From: Methylococcaceae bacterium
Lineage (GTDB): Bacteria > Pseudomonadota > Gammaproteobacteria > Methylococcales > Methylomonadaceae
Length of the DNA: 13,806 bases
Direction of reading: 5' to 3'
Assembly: GCA_947484105.1 (NCBI GenBank)
Contig: CANKON010000010.1
Coordinates: forward strand, 1-13,806
Shown here piece by piece: positions 1 through 7,048 of this stretch. The notes beneath the pieces are model-generated. The model saw only the letters and a program-made list of their open reading frames with translations. It searched no databases and had not been told where the DNA came from. The translations under genes and the position numbers were made by a program. The first letter of the stretch is position 1. The number at the start of each line of letters is the position of its first letter.

Positions 1-186
1 AGGAATCATTGGAAATTCCACATCCAAATAGGGAATCGGGTCAAAAATTAAATGATTAAAATAAAGTAGAAAACAAATTTCTTGGAAGGCGATTAAACCG
101 TAACCAATACGAAATAAACCTAGACCTGTCGCGGGAACTTGTTTGTTGAGAAGTGAGAGAAATTTAGCAGAAAGATAAGTAGGCAT
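1..186 (-). CDS. HTTM-domain integral membrane protein, N-terminal part (runs off left edge)
   Basis: An open frame of 62 codons reads from an ATG at 186 down to base 1 without a stop, so only the N-terminus is present. A short hydrophilic lead (residues 1-20) is followed by GLFRIGYGLIAFQEICFLLY (residues 23-42), and then by DPIPYLD. The pattern 'LGLFRI-x-x-GL' followed by a membrane span resembles the start of HTTM (horizontally transferred transmembrane) domains, the membrane part of vitamin K-dependent gamma-carboxylase relatives. Bacterial members are mostly uncharacterised, so no reaction is assigned. The gene lies 32 bp behind a strong hairpin terminator that follows the 43-residue protein gene. 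I see no good promoter or Shine-Dalgarno between hairpin and start (only GAG in TGAGTTGTC), so expression may depend on readthrough. The family call rests on a short N-terminal stretch and is moderate. Confidence 0.6.
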   Translation of the reverse strand, partial: MPTYLSAKFLSLLNKQVPATGLGLFRIGYGLIAFQEICFLLYFNHLIFDPIPYLDVEFPMIP

Positions 187-217
187 GACAACTCAGCGTT
201 AAAATTTTGGCGAAAAA

Positions 218-248
218 AAAGGTCGCAACATACAAGTTGCGACCTTTT
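218..248 (-). terminator. Hairpin terminator after the 43-residue protein gene (bidirectional form)
   Basis: A perfect 9-bp stem GGTCGCAAC / GTTGCGACC (221-229 with 236-244) encloses a 6-nt loop and is flanked by an A-run on the left (213-220) and TTTT on the right (245-248). On the minus strand the stem is followed by a run of eight T, the classic intrinsic terminator form. It begins 27 nt after the stop of the small gene at 272-403. It separates that gene from the downstream HTTM gene on the same strand and could act as an attenuator between them. Confidence 0.85.
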
Positions 249-271
249 ATGACAAACAGAAAGTCTATTGC

Positions 272-403
272 TTACGCTTGATCTTCTGGAGATGCCGCGA
301 AAACCCATTTCACGAAGAAATAACCTGCCGCTGCTACTACCAAACCAATTGTCGCGCCCATTGGGGTTTTCAACATTTCTGTTACGTCTAAAATTGCACC
401 CAT
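272..403 (-). CDS. 43-residue single-span membrane protein, unknown function
   Basis: The frame starts at ATG 403, six bases after a strong AGGAG (410-414 on the plus strand), and stops with TAA at 272-274. The 43 residues begin MGAILDVTEMLKT, which could form a short amphipathic helix. A hydrophobic span of about 20 residues follows (residues 17-36, including IGLVVAAAGYFFVKWVFAA), then the acidic tail SPEDQA. There is no cysteine or histidine, so it is not an obvious metal ligand or haem/chlorophyll-binding peptide. Its promoter matches consensus closely (TTGACA-16-TATTAT at 466-493), its leader holds a 7-bp hairpin, and a strong terminator follows. This is the architecture of an abundant, separately transcribed small protein. 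I do not recognise the family. A small accessory subunit of a membrane enzyme complex is a reasonable guess but only that. Confidence 0.75.
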   Translation of the reverse strand: MGAILDVTEMLKTPMGATIGLVVAAAGYFFVKWVFAASPEDQA

Positions 404-434
404 TGCATTCTCCTGTAATTATTTTGTTTTAAAA

Positions 435-453
435 TACGCTAAAAGCTAGCGTA
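435..453 (-). other. 5'-leader stem-loop of the 43-residue protein mRNA
   Basis: A perfect 7-bp inverted repeat, TACGCTA (435-441) and TAGCGTA (447-453), encloses a 5-nt loop. With a predicted start of transcription near 459-460, this stem would sit close to the 5' end of the small-protein mRNA and about 20 nt upstream of its AGGAG site. It could stabilise the message. No downstream T-run follows on the minus strand, so it is not a terminator. No riboswitch family is recognised. Confidence 0.45.
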
Positions 454-465
454 AATGGAGCGTTC

Positions 466-493
466 ATAATACTTTAGAATGTGTGAATGTCAA
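466..493 (-). promoter_or_regulatory. Sigma-70 promoter for the 43-residue protein
   Basis: Read on the minus strand, a perfect -35 TTGACA (488-493) is separated by 16 bp from TATTAT (466-471), a 5/6 match to the -10 consensus. The predicted transcript starts near 459-460, giving a leader of about 57 nt before the ATG at 403. This is the best -35 element seen in the window. Confidence 0.75.
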
Positions 494-524
494 GGCTTGT
501 TGCGTGGCTTTTACTTGCTAAAAC

Positions 525-554
525 TTAAAGCTACCTATTCAATGATGATATAAT
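525..554 (+). promoter_or_regulatory. Extended -10 promoter for the 602-1443 gene pair
   Basis: A perfect -10 TATAAT (549-554) is preceded by TGA (546-548), giving the extended -10 form TGnTATAAT. The -35 region is weak: TTAAAG at 525-530 with an 18-bp spacer. Transcription would start near 561, about 40 nt before the ATG at 602. With the opposing promoter at 466-493, the interval 404-601 is a divergent control region, and nothing else is recognised in it. Confidence 0.65.
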
Positions 555-601
555 TCAAAACGCTACATTTGCATTCAAATATCAAACAGGGGTAGTAAAA
601 A

Positions 602-994
602 ATGAGAATTATAAACTGTGTTAAAAACGCATCGCTCGTAACACTTTTATTTGCTTCAATGGCACACGCAGATGTGTCATTACAAGATAGCAGTGAAATT
701 TTAGGTCATTGGACAGTTACAGCAGAATCACTCAAGCTTGATGGCGAAAAAAAGTTAATTAAAAGCGTGTGGGAATTTAAAAATGACGGCACGCTGGTTT
801 CCATTTCAACAGATTCGTTGGGACGTACCAAAGAAATGACCGTTGCAGTAAAATACAGCGTCGAAGATGGTGTAATTAAAAAGCAACTCTCTCCTGGACG
901 TGAAAAATATGAATCCTGCTCAGTAGCGAAAAGAGAAGGTTCGGAAATGGTTTTAAAATGTACAAATCTATTTCTTTTCTTAACAAAAAAATAA
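602..994 (+). CDS. Exported small lipocalin-like protein, unknown function
   Basis: The 130-residue product starts at an ATG preceded by AGGGG with suitable spacing, and 48 bp downstream of a TATAAT. Residues 1-23 form a signal peptide ending in AHA before D24, so the mature protein of about 107 residues is predicted to be periplasmic. The mature part opens with EILGHWTVT (33-41), followed by VWEFKNDGTLVS (56-67). The G-x-W start and 'W-x-F-x-x-DGT' strand resemble small lipocalin-like beta-barrels. Two cysteines (C106, C120) sit in the last strands and could form a disulfide. The next gene (1015) begins 20 bp after the stop with its own ribosome site, so the two are probably co-transcribed. 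The fold assignment is tentative and ligand or role is unknown. A reverse-strand frame at 706-1137 was judged a shadow. Confidence 0.7.
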   Translation: MRIINCVKNASLVTLLFASMAHADVSLQDSSEILGHWTVTAESLKLDGEKKLIKSVWEFKNDGTLVSISTDSLGRTKEMTVAVKYSVEDGVIKKQLSPGREKYESCSVAKREGSEMVLKCTNLFLFLTKK

Positions 995-1014
995 TAATTT
1001 GAAAGGGTATAACA

Positions 1015-1443
1015 ATGATCGGTGCAATTTTTATGATTTTTGTTGCCATCTGGATTTATCAGTCGGCAGCTAAAGCAAAAGTAGACAAAATGCTTTTTTG
1101 GGTGGTAGGTGGTGCAATCACCTTTTTTGCAGTTCAAGCTCTATTTGTCTATTCAGATGTTTCGTTACTCGAATCACTTAGAAGTAGCGAAGGTGGCGCA
1201 ACCTATGAAGCAGTGAATGGTGCAGATCGCAAAAATGAAGGTGATTTCCAAGGTTTCGGCGGTGTTTTAGAATCGTTATTCTTTGAATTGATGCCGCAAG
1301 TAGCAGGCTTTTTAGTCGTTGCAGTTTTGCGTAATCGCTTCATGTTGAAGGAAGACCTTAACGCGGCAAACTTGTTCAGCGGTGTAAAAGAGATGTTTGT
1401 TAGCATTAAAGATAGCTTCAAAACGACTGCAAACCACGAATAA
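1015..1443 (+). CDS. Three-span membrane protein, unknown function
   Basis: The 142-residue product starts at an ATG seven bases after GAAAGGG. Hydrophobic spans are visible at about residues 1-16 (MIGAIFMIFVAIWIY), 27-46 (MLFWVVGGAITFFAVQALFV region) and 86-105 (LESLFFELMPQVAGFLVVAV). A polar, Gly- and Glu-containing loop (residues 50-84) lies between spans 2 and 3, and a charged tail (106-142, KEDLNAANLFSGVKEMF...) follows span 3. I do not recognise a family. It lies 20 bp after the exported lipocalin-like gene under the same likely promoter, so the pair may act together at the cell envelope. A convergent hairpin follows its stop. Confidence 0.7.
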   Translation: MIGAIFMIFVAIWIYQSAAKAKVDKMLFWVVGGAITFFAVQALFVYSDVSLLESLRSSEGGATYEAVNGADRKNEGDFQGFGGVLESLFFELMPQVAGFLVVAVLRNRFMLKEDLNAANLFSGVKEMFVSIKDSFKTTANHE

Positions 1444-1455
1444 AATCTGTTCTAG

Positions 1456-1480
1456 TTAGGCGCAAATCGTTTGCGCCTAA
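1456..1480. terminator. Convergent-gene hairpin between 1015-1443 and 1483-2214
   Basis: A perfect 11-bp stem, TTAGGCGCAAA (1456-1466) with TTTGCGCCTAA (1470-1480), closes a 3-nt loop TCG. It fills most of the 39-bp gap between two genes that end facing each other, so it could terminate both transcripts. Neither side has a long T-run, so its intrinsic efficiency is uncertain; it may instead protect the 3' ends. Confidence 0.7.
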
Positions 1481-1482
1481 GT

Positions 1483-2214
1483 TCAAACCGCAATAATCAC
1501 GCCGCGTTTTCCAAAATCCTCCAAAATTTCCAAACCTTTTTCTGCCAAAATTTCAGTCGAAATCGTTGGCGAAAATTCTGCTAATTTTGCAAAATAAAAA
1601 TCTACTGTTTGTTCGGGTGAATTTTCAACTAATTGTAATAATTGAAACGTCATCGGCGTAATTTCTAAAAATTGCACTGCGTCATTTTCATTTCGATAAA
1701 CCATTAAAAACGTGGGTTGCGAACTTTCAAGCGGTACAAATGCGGCGCAAATTTTCTGCACAGGAAATTGATACGCTAAAACACACGCTAACGGTGAAAG
1801 TTTCAATTTTGCTGTTGTGAAATTGTCAAGTGGCAAGAATTCAACTACTTCGTGACTAATCGACAACGCCATTTCTACCCATTCATAATGCGCGAGTTCA
1901 AATAAAAACGGTAAATCGTTTAAATTTTTTCGCTCATTTTGCAAATATGCTAAAAATTCTTCAGGAATTTCAGAAAAATGCGGTGTTGTACAAACGTGAT
2001 TTTCAAAGAAATCTTGTGCCAAATTTGCCCAATTTTTTTCAGAAAACAAACTGTGCAACACGGGAAAATTTGCAGTTAAAAACCCTTCGATATTATTAAA
2101 AAATAATTCTCGATACATCGCCATTCGTTCAGGTTTTACGCCAATTGGAAGCGGATTTTTTTCAGGATTACGAATGTAAGCAGCAAAAGTAGCTTGATGA
2201 TTTTGAAAACTCAT
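1483..2214 (-). CDS. DUF2063 family protein, HvfC/BufC-type partner of the MNIO oxidase
   Basis: The 243-residue product shows a DUF2063 N-terminal domain: R-x-x-MYRELFFNNIEGFL (residues 30-46), the FPVLHSLF motif (50-57), NWANLAQDFFENH (61-73) and F-x-EIPEEFLAYL (80-91). It is followed by LPFLFELAHYEWVEMAL (101-117), typical of the family. Known relatives (HvfC, BufC, MbnC-like) act as partners that present a precursor peptide to a DUF692 multinuclear iron oxidase. Its ATG overlaps the stop of the upstream DUF692 gene by 4 bp (ATGA, 2211-2214), indicating translational coupling and fixed stoichiometry. Length is normal for the family and the frame is intact. The domain call is firm; the substrate is unknown because no precursor gene is visible. 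Confidence 0.88.
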   Translation of the reverse strand: MSFQNHQATFAAYIRNPEKNPLPIGVKPERMAMYRELFFNNIEGFLTANFPVLHSLFSEKNWANLAQDFFENHVCTTPHFSEIPEEFLAYLQNERKNLNDLPFLFELAHYEWVEMALSISHEVVEFLPLDNFTTAKLKLSPLACVLAYQFPVQKICAAFVPLESSQPTFLMVYRNENDAVQFLEITPMTFQLLQLVENSPEQTVDFYFAKLAEFSPTISTEILAEKGLEILEDFGKRGVIIAV

Positions 2215-3041
2215 TTTGTCTCCGTTTGGAATTGTTTGATGTGTTTCACTTCGGCAACCAATTCAGAAAGTGGCGGTAAATTGAAATCACGTTCCAACAA
2301 GGTCGGAAACACACCAAAACGCTGATAAGCATGGCGTAATAATCCCCAAACAGGGTCAATAATTGGCGCACCGTGCGTATCCACCAAAAAGTCATCAGCT
2401 TCTTTGAAATGCCCCGCAATATGCGCGTAAGTAATACGCTCAACAGGCATTGCATTTAAAAATTCCAGCGCGTCATAACCGTGATTTACGCTGTTGACAT
2501 AAATGTTATTCACGTCGAGCAAAATGTCACAATCAGCTTCTTTTACCACGGCATTAAAAAATTCGATTTCGCTCATTTCAGCCGCCGCAAACGTGTAATA
2601 CGACACGTTTTCGATAGCCATTTTGTGTTCTAAAATATCTTGAACACGCTTAATTCGGGTGGCGACGTGCGTTACAGCTTCAGCGGTAAAAGGAATCGGC
2701 ATCAAATCATACAAATGACCGTTGTTGCTGCAATAACTCAAATGTTCGCTGTAATGGTCAATACCGTGCGTCGCCATAAATTTTTTGATTTGCAACACAA
2801 ACGCTTCATCAAGCGGGTCAGAACTACCAATTGAAAGCGATAAACCATGACATACAAACCGATGTTTTTCAGTCATAGCGCGAAACTGTTTGCCGAGTTT
2901 GCCGCCAATCGTTATCCAGTTTTCGGGGGCAACTTCAAAAAAATCCACATCAGGTTGTGGATTTTGCAAAATTTCGTTTAAAAAGGAACGGCGTAGCCCT
3001 AAACCTGCGCCTTTTAAAAGATGATTAGATTTTGAATTCAT
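2211..3041 (-). CDS. DUF692 / MNIO-family multinuclear non-haem iron oxidase (HvfB-like)
   Basis: The 276-residue product fits a TIM-barrel DUF692 protein. Conserved stretches are GAGLGLR (11-17), FFEVAPENW (34-42), HGLSLSIG (65-72), the hallmark YSEHLSYC (97-104), LYDLMPIPFT (110-119), AIENVSYY (142-149), LDVNNIYVNSVNHG (175-188), YAHIAGH (205-211), DTHG (221-224) and LLERD (248-252). The His, Glu, Asp and Asn residues in these motifs supply the iron site in characterised members. Such enzymes oxidise Cys or other residues in ribosomally made peptides, often linked to copper. The sequence reads closer to HvfB-type proteins than to MbnB. It lies 25 bp after rhlE with only a weak ribosome site and overlaps its DUF2063 partner by 4 bp. 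No small Cys-rich precursor or DoxX gene is seen beside it, unlike typical buf/hvf operons. Confidence 0.92.
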   Translation of the reverse strand: MNSKSNHLLKGAGLGLRRSFLNEILQNPQPDVDFFEVAPENWITIGGKLGKQFRAMTEKHRFVCHGLSLSIGSSDPLDEAFVLQIKKFMATHGIDHYSEHLSYCSNNGHLYDLMPIPFTAEAVTHVATRIKRVQDILEHKMAIENVSYYTFAAAEMSEIEFFNAVVKEADCDILLDVNNIYVNSVNHGYDALEFLNAMPVERITYAHIAGHFKEADDFLVDTHGAPIIDPVWGLLRHAYQRFGVFPTLLERDFNLPPLSELVAEVKHIKQFQTETK

Positions 3042-3066
3042 TTTGAAGATTTAAACAATTTGAATT

Positions 3067-4383
3067 TTAACGACTTCTACTACGCGAACCTTGTGTTTTA
3101 GGTTTTGAACCTGGAGCTTGATTTCGCGCAACGTAGCCTTTTTTCTCAGCTGGTTTTGAATGGCGAAAATCTTTTTTAGCACCTTCTTTTTGAACAGGTT
3201 GAGCAGTCGGTTTCTTTTTGGGTGCAGGTGCCAATGTATTTAATGAAACGTTTGGATAACCCGTGTCTTCAACTTGTGACAAATGACGTTTTAACAATTT
3301 TTCAATGTCACCAAGCAAATGCGCTTCTTCTTCCGAAACGAGCGAAATCGCATGACCTTTCGCGCCTGCACGTCCTGTTCTACCAATTCGATGAATGTAA
3401 TCTTCAGGAACTTGTGGCAAATCGTAATTCACAACGTGCGGCAACGTATCAATATCTAAGCCACGCGCTGCAATATCAGTTGCCACTAAAACAGCTACTT
3501 TGCCGTTTTTAAAATAATCCAATGCTTTGGTGCGTGCGCCTTGCGATTTATCACCATGCAACGCAGCTGAACGAATACCGTCCATAATCAATTGTTTTTC
3601 TAAGCGGTCTGCCCCGTGTTTTGTACGAACGAAAACTAACACTTGTTGCCAATTATTTGAGCCAATCAAATACGAAAGCAAAGCGCGTTTATTTTCTTTT
3701 TGAATCGGATAAACCAATTCCGACACGTTATCAGAAGTGATATTCGGTTTGGCGACTTCAACCGTAACTGGATTTATCAACAGTTGCGCGGCGAGAGCTT
3801 TAATCGGTGCGGAATACGTTGCAGAGAAAAATAAGGTTTGACGCGCTTTCGGCAAATTTCCCGAAATACGGCGAATATCAGGTAAAAAACCCATATCGAG
3901 CATTCTGTCTGCTTCGTCTAAAACCAAAATTTCGACATTTTTCAAATTCGCGTGACGTTCATTGATGTGGTCACACAAACGCCCCGTGGTTGCTACCAAA
4001 ATGTCGCAACCACGTTGTAATTGCCGAATTTGCGTATTGATACTCGCGCCACCAATCACTACTTCCGTAATCAATGGCAAATGTGCGCCGTAGGTTTTAA
4101 TGCTTTCAAAAACTTGCGCGGCAAGTTCACGAGTTGGCACCAAAATTAACGCGCGAATCCGACGCGGTTTTTGATGCGGATCGTGATTTTCCATTAAACG
4201 TTGCAATAAAGGTAACGTGAAACCAGCTGTTTTACCTGTACCAGTTTGTGCGCCAGCTAAAACGTCTTTGCCAGCAAGAATGTACGGAATCGCTTGTTTT
4301 TGAACGGGAGTTGGCGTGGTGTAACCTTGATTTGCGACGGCTTTTAATAATTCGTCATTTAAGCCGAGGGCTTGAAAACTCAT
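3067..4383 (-). CDS. rhlE: DEAD-box ATP-dependent RNA helicase, RhlE type
   Basis: The 438-residue product has every DEAD-box motif in order: Q motif with GYTTPTPVQ (20-28), motif I AQTGTGKT (45-52), Ia PTRELA (83-88), Ib TTGR (132-135), II DEAD (156-159), III SAT (187-189), [13 protein letters not shown] (300-311) and [12 protein letters not shown] (331-340). The opening [16 protein letters not shown] and [15 protein letters not shown] match the RhlE subgroup. A basic, low-complexity tail (about 386-438, rich in Lys, Pro, Arg, Ser, ending RSRSR) is expected to bind RNA nonspecifically. The role is cytoplasmic unwinding of RNA in ribosome assembly or RNA decay, known for the family. The ATG at 4383 has AAGAGAT about 8 nt upstream. 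It is divergent from gatB and upstream of the MNIO pair. Confidence 0.95.
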   Translation of the reverse strand: MSFQALGLNDELLKAVANQGYTTPTPVQKQAIPYILAGKDVLAGAQTGTGKTAGFTLPLLQRLMENHDPHQKPRRIRALILVPTRELAAQVFESIKTYGAHLPLITEVVIGGASINTQIRQLQRGCDILVATTGRLCDHINERHANLKNVEILVLDEADRMLDMGFLPDIRRISGNLPKARQTLFFSATYSAPIKALAAQLLINPVTVEVAKPNITSDNVSELVYPIQKENKRALLSYLIGSNNWQQVLVFVRTKHGADRLEKQLIMDGIRSAALHGDKSQGARTKALDYFKNGKVAVLVATDIAARGLDIDTLPHVVNYDLPQVPEDYIHRIGRTGRAGAKGHAISLVSEEEAHLLGDIEKLLKRHLSQVEDTGYPNVSLNTLAPAPKKKPTAQPVQKEGAKKDFRHSKPAEKKGYVARNQAPGSKPKTQGSRSRSR

Positions 4384-4422
4384 GTAAAAATCTCTTTATA
4401 AAATAATGAAGTGGATGCGGCT

Positions 4423-4428
4423 AATATA
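4423..4428 (-). promoter_or_regulatory. Possible -10 element for rhlE
   Basis: On the minus strand TATATT is preceded by TGT, giving an extended -10 pattern about 40 bp upstream of the rhlE start. No recognisable -35 lies 16-18 bp upstream. It falls in the 154-bp divergent interval shared with gatB (4384-4537), where a TAGAAT (4495-4500) is a weak -10 candidate for gatB. Both are tentative. Confidence 0.35.
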
Positions 4429-4537
4429 ACACACGCCCTAAAAGCGATGGCGGTTAAAATCTACGTTGCACTCGTTTTTCAAATGCCACTACGTTAGAAT
4501 CGAACCCTATTTTTACAATCAAAGAAAATCTAAAAAA

Positions 4538-5980
4538 ATGACGACAAACACACAATGGGAAGCCGTAATTGGCTTAGAAATCCACACCCAATTAGCGACA
4601 AAAACCAAAATTTTTTCGGGCGCATCGACCACTTACGGCGCAGAACCGAATACGCAAGCGTGCATTATTTCACTGGGAATGCCAGGCGTTTTACCTGTTC
4701 TAAATGAAGATGCCGTGCGAAAAGCGGTTATTTTTGGCACAGCCATTAACGCTGAAATTGCGCCCTATTCTATTTTCGCGCGTAAAAACTATTTTTATCC
4801 TGATTTACCGAAAGGTTATCAAATTAGCCAATTTGAATTACCGATTGTTGGCAAAGGATTTTTAGATATTGAAGTTGATGGCGAAACAAAACGTATTGGC
4901 GTCACGCGAGCGCATTTAGAAGAAGACGCAGGAAAATCGCTACACGAAAATTTTCATGGTTCAACGGGCATCGATTTAAATCGTGCAGGAACGCCACTTT
5001 TGGAAATCGTGTCAGAACCCGATATGCGTTCGGCAAAAGAAGCCGTTGCATACATGAAAAAGCTGCATGAATTAGTACGTTATTTAGAAATTTGCGACGG
5101 GAATATGCAAGAAGGCTCATTCCGTTGTGACGCTAACGTTTCAGTGCGTCCGAAAGGTCAGGCAGAATTCGGAACACGCGCGGAAATCAAAAATATCAAC
5201 TCGTTTAAATTTGTCGAAAAAGCCATTAACCATGAAATTGAACGCCAAATTGAATTGATTGAAGACGGTGGCAAAGTCGTTCAAGAAACCCGTTTGTACG
5301 ATTCAGTCAAAGACGAAACCCGCTCAATGCGTAGCAAAGAAGAAGCAAACGATTACCGCTATTTCCCCGACCCTGATTTATTGCCTGTTTTTGTTAGTGA
5401 AGAATTGAAAAACGAAATTCGCTCAAACTTGCCAGAATTACCCGAAGCTAAAAAAGTGCGTTTTAAAACGGATTACAAATTGAACGATGAAGCCGCTACC
5501 ATTTTGACTTCGTCGCGTGATTTGGCGAGTTATTTTGAAAATGTAGTTAAAGCAGCGAATTGCGACAGCGTTTTATGTGCAAATTGGATAACGGGCGAAT
5601 TATCAGCAGCGTTGAATCGTGCTGATTTAGAAATTACCATGTCGCCAATTAACGCAGAACGTTTTGCAGGTTTAGTGGCGCGACTTTCAGATGACACGAT
5701 TTCAGGCAAAATTGCGAAACAAGTGTTTGAATTTTTGTGGAACGGAACAGAATCCGCCGACGAAATCATCGAGGCAAAAGGCTTAAAACAAATCACTGAC
5801 ACAGGCGCAATTGAGGCAATTATTGACACGATTTTGGCGGCAAATGAAAAACAAGCACAGCAATATCGTGATGGAAACGAAAAAATGTTCGGTTTCTTTG
5901 TTGGGCAAGTCATGAAAGCCATGCAAGGTAAAGGGAATCCTGCTGAAATCAATAAAATTCTAAAAGCGAAATTAACGTAA
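4538..5980 (+). CDS. gatB: Aspartyl/glutamyl-tRNA amidotransferase subunit B
   Basis: GatB is the kinase and tRNA-binding subunit of GatCAB, which amidates misacylated Glu-tRNA(Gln) or Asp-tRNA(Asn) using ammonia made by GatA. Clear signatures are [10 protein letters not shown] (10-19), [48 protein letters not shown] and [18 protein letters not shown]. The C-terminal third carries the YqeY-like tail domain ending [14 protein letters not shown] chose the ATG at 4538, giving 480 residues, the usual family length. The open frame extends back to 4466, but those 24 residues ([10 protein letters not shown]...) are unrelated to GatB and lie over the likely promoter. No strong Shine-Dalgarno precedes 4538. 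gatA and gatC are not in the window. The next gene starts on the base after the stop codon. Confidence 0.95.
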   Translation: MTTNTQWEAVIGLEIHTQLATKTKIFSGASTTYGAEPNTQACIISLGMPGVLPVLNEDAVRKAVIFGTAINAEIAPYSIFARKNYFYPDLPKGYQISQFELPIVGKGFLDIEVDGETKRIGVTRAHLEEDAGKSLHENFHGSTGIDLNRAGTPLLEIVSEPDMRSAKEAVAYMKKLHELVRYLEICDGNMQEGSFRCDANVSVRPKGQAEFGTRAEIKNINSFKFVEKAINHEIERQIELIEDGGKVVQETRLYDSVKDETRSMRSKEEANDYRYFPDPDLLPVFVSEELKNEIRSNLPELPEAKKVRFKTDYKLNDEAATILTSSRDLASYFENVVKAANCDSVLCANWITGELSAALNRADLEITMSPINAERFAGLVARLSDDTISGKIAKQVFEFLWNGTESADEIIEAKGLKQITDTGAIEAIIDTILAANEKQAQQYRDGNEKMFGFFVGQVMKAMQGKGNPAEINKILKAKLT

Positions 5981-7048
5981 ATGAATCCAATTTCAGTCGG
6001 TTGGGATATTGGCGGCGCACACGTCAAAGTTGCCGTTGTAGAAAATCAAGAAATCATTGCGGTTTATCAAGAACCTTGTCCGTTGTGGCAAGGTTTGGAT
6101 AAATTGGAATTAGCCGTTAAAACGTTGCTCGAAAAAATTTCAAACCAGCCTCAAAAACACGCCATTACAATGACAGGCGAATTGGTGGATTTGTTTGCGA
6201 ATCGTCACGACGGCGTTCAACAAATTATTCAAATGATGACGCAATTATTAGGCGATTCTGAAATTGAAATTTTTTGCGGAAAATTGGGTTTATTGCCTGT
6301 TTCTGAAATCAACGAAACTTACTTTGATGCCATTGCGTCCGCGAATTGGTTAGCAAGCGCGTCATTTGCAGCGAAACAGTTTGAAGAGGGTTTGTTTGTC
6401 GATATTGGCAGCACCACGACAGATATTTTATTGTACAAAAACGGCGACGTTGCCGCGCAAGGTTTCAGCGATTATGAACGATTGATTTCACAAGAATTGA
6501 TTTACACGGGAATCGTTAGAACGGCGGTCATGTCAGTTACGCAAACCGTTTTAGACAATGAAAAACAAGTGGGAATCATGGCAGAACATTTTGCCACAAT
6601 GGCTGATGTTTATCGCTTAACAGGTGAGTTGTCAGAAAATCACGACCAAACCACAACGGCTGATGGTGCAGAAAAAACGATTGAAGCCAGCGCAAGACGT
6701 TTATCAAGAATGTTGGGTGATGATTTTAAAATTGAAGAATTAGCGCGGTGGCAAGCGGTGGCGCATGATATTCGCCGACAACAGTTGCAACGTATTCAAA
6801 AAAACTGTGCGTTGCAAATGTCACGATTGGGGAAAAAACCGACGTTGATAGGAGCAGGAATTGGGCGGTTTTTAATTCAAGAAATCGCCCAAAATTTAGA
6901 ATGTCGTTACGTCGATTTTTCGACGCTTTTCAAAAAAACAAGCCACCACAATTTAACGTTCAACCCAGCAGATTGTGCGCCAGCGGTGGCAATGGCTTTT
7001 CTCATTACGGATTGCCTGAATTATCAGGGCTACTCACCAAAATTTTAA
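5981..7048 (+). CDS. Hydantoinase/oxoprolinase-fold, H4MPT-linked C1 transfer pathway protein (MfnF-like)
   Basis: The 355-residue product has the two phosphate-binding motifs of an ASKHA-type ATPase: GWDIGGAHVK (7-16) and VDIGSTTTDILLYKNG (140-155). Others are MTGELVD (64-70), NWLASA (122-127), YTGIVRT (175-181), MADVYRLTG (207-215), TADGAEKTIEASARRLSRM and the C-terminal GAGIGRFLIQEIA. This pattern matches the COG1548-type 'H4MPT-linked C1 transfer pathway' family. Archaeal members include MfnF, which joins the two halves of methanofuran. In methylotrophic bacteria the relative probably serves methylofuran synthesis for formaldehyde oxidation; that step is inference here. The ATG directly follows the gatB stop (TAAATG), so translation is probably coupled. 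Its last 44 bp overlap the end of the opposing YcfL gene. This is the main metabolic clue to the organism. Confidence 0.88.
   Translation: MNPISVGWDIGGAHVKVAVVENQEIIAVYQEPCPLWQGLDKLELAVKTLLEKISNQPQKHAITMTGELVDLFANRHDGVQQIIQMMTQLLGDSEIEIFCGKLGLLPVSEINETYFDAIASANWLASASFAAKQFEEGLFVDIGSTTTDILLYKNGDVAAQGFSDYERLISQELIYTGIVRTAVMSVTQTVLDNEKQVGIMAEHFATMADVYRLTGELSENHDQTTTADGAEKTIEASARRLSRMLGDDFKIEELARWQAVAHDIRRQQLQRIQKNCALQMSRLGKKPTLIGAGIGRFLIQEIAQNLECRYVDFSTLFKKTSHHNLTFNPADCAPAVAMAFLITDCLNYQGYSPKF

Noticed and set aside
120..308. 62-codon minus-strand frame
   Set aside because: It runs through the terminator hairpin and overlaps the HTTM start and the 43-residue gene, both better supported by motifs and expression signals.
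272..403. The 43-residue protein as the MNIO substrate
   Set aside because: It has no Cys, contains a membrane span, and is separated from the MNIO pair by two opposite-strand genes and a terminator.
706..1137. 143-codon open frame on the minus strand
   Set aside because: It overlaps two plus-strand genes with signal peptide, membrane spans and ribosome sites; its product is Cys/His-rich with no domain pattern and no ribosome site. It is a shadow.
1483..3041. Methanobactin (mbnABC) operon
   Set aside because: The oxidase reads as HvfB-like, and no methanobactin precursor, transporter or aminotransferase lies adjacent; the aminotransferase at 12533 is far away and of aspartate type.
4466..4537. 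24-codon N-terminal extension of gatB
   Set aside because: The added residues do not resemble GatB, and the candidate promoter lies within this stretch; the ATG at 4538 gives the normal length.
5530..6027. 165-codon open frame on the minus strand
   Set aside because: It lies antisense to the well-conserved 3' end of gatB and the start of the next gene; the product reads as composition noise.
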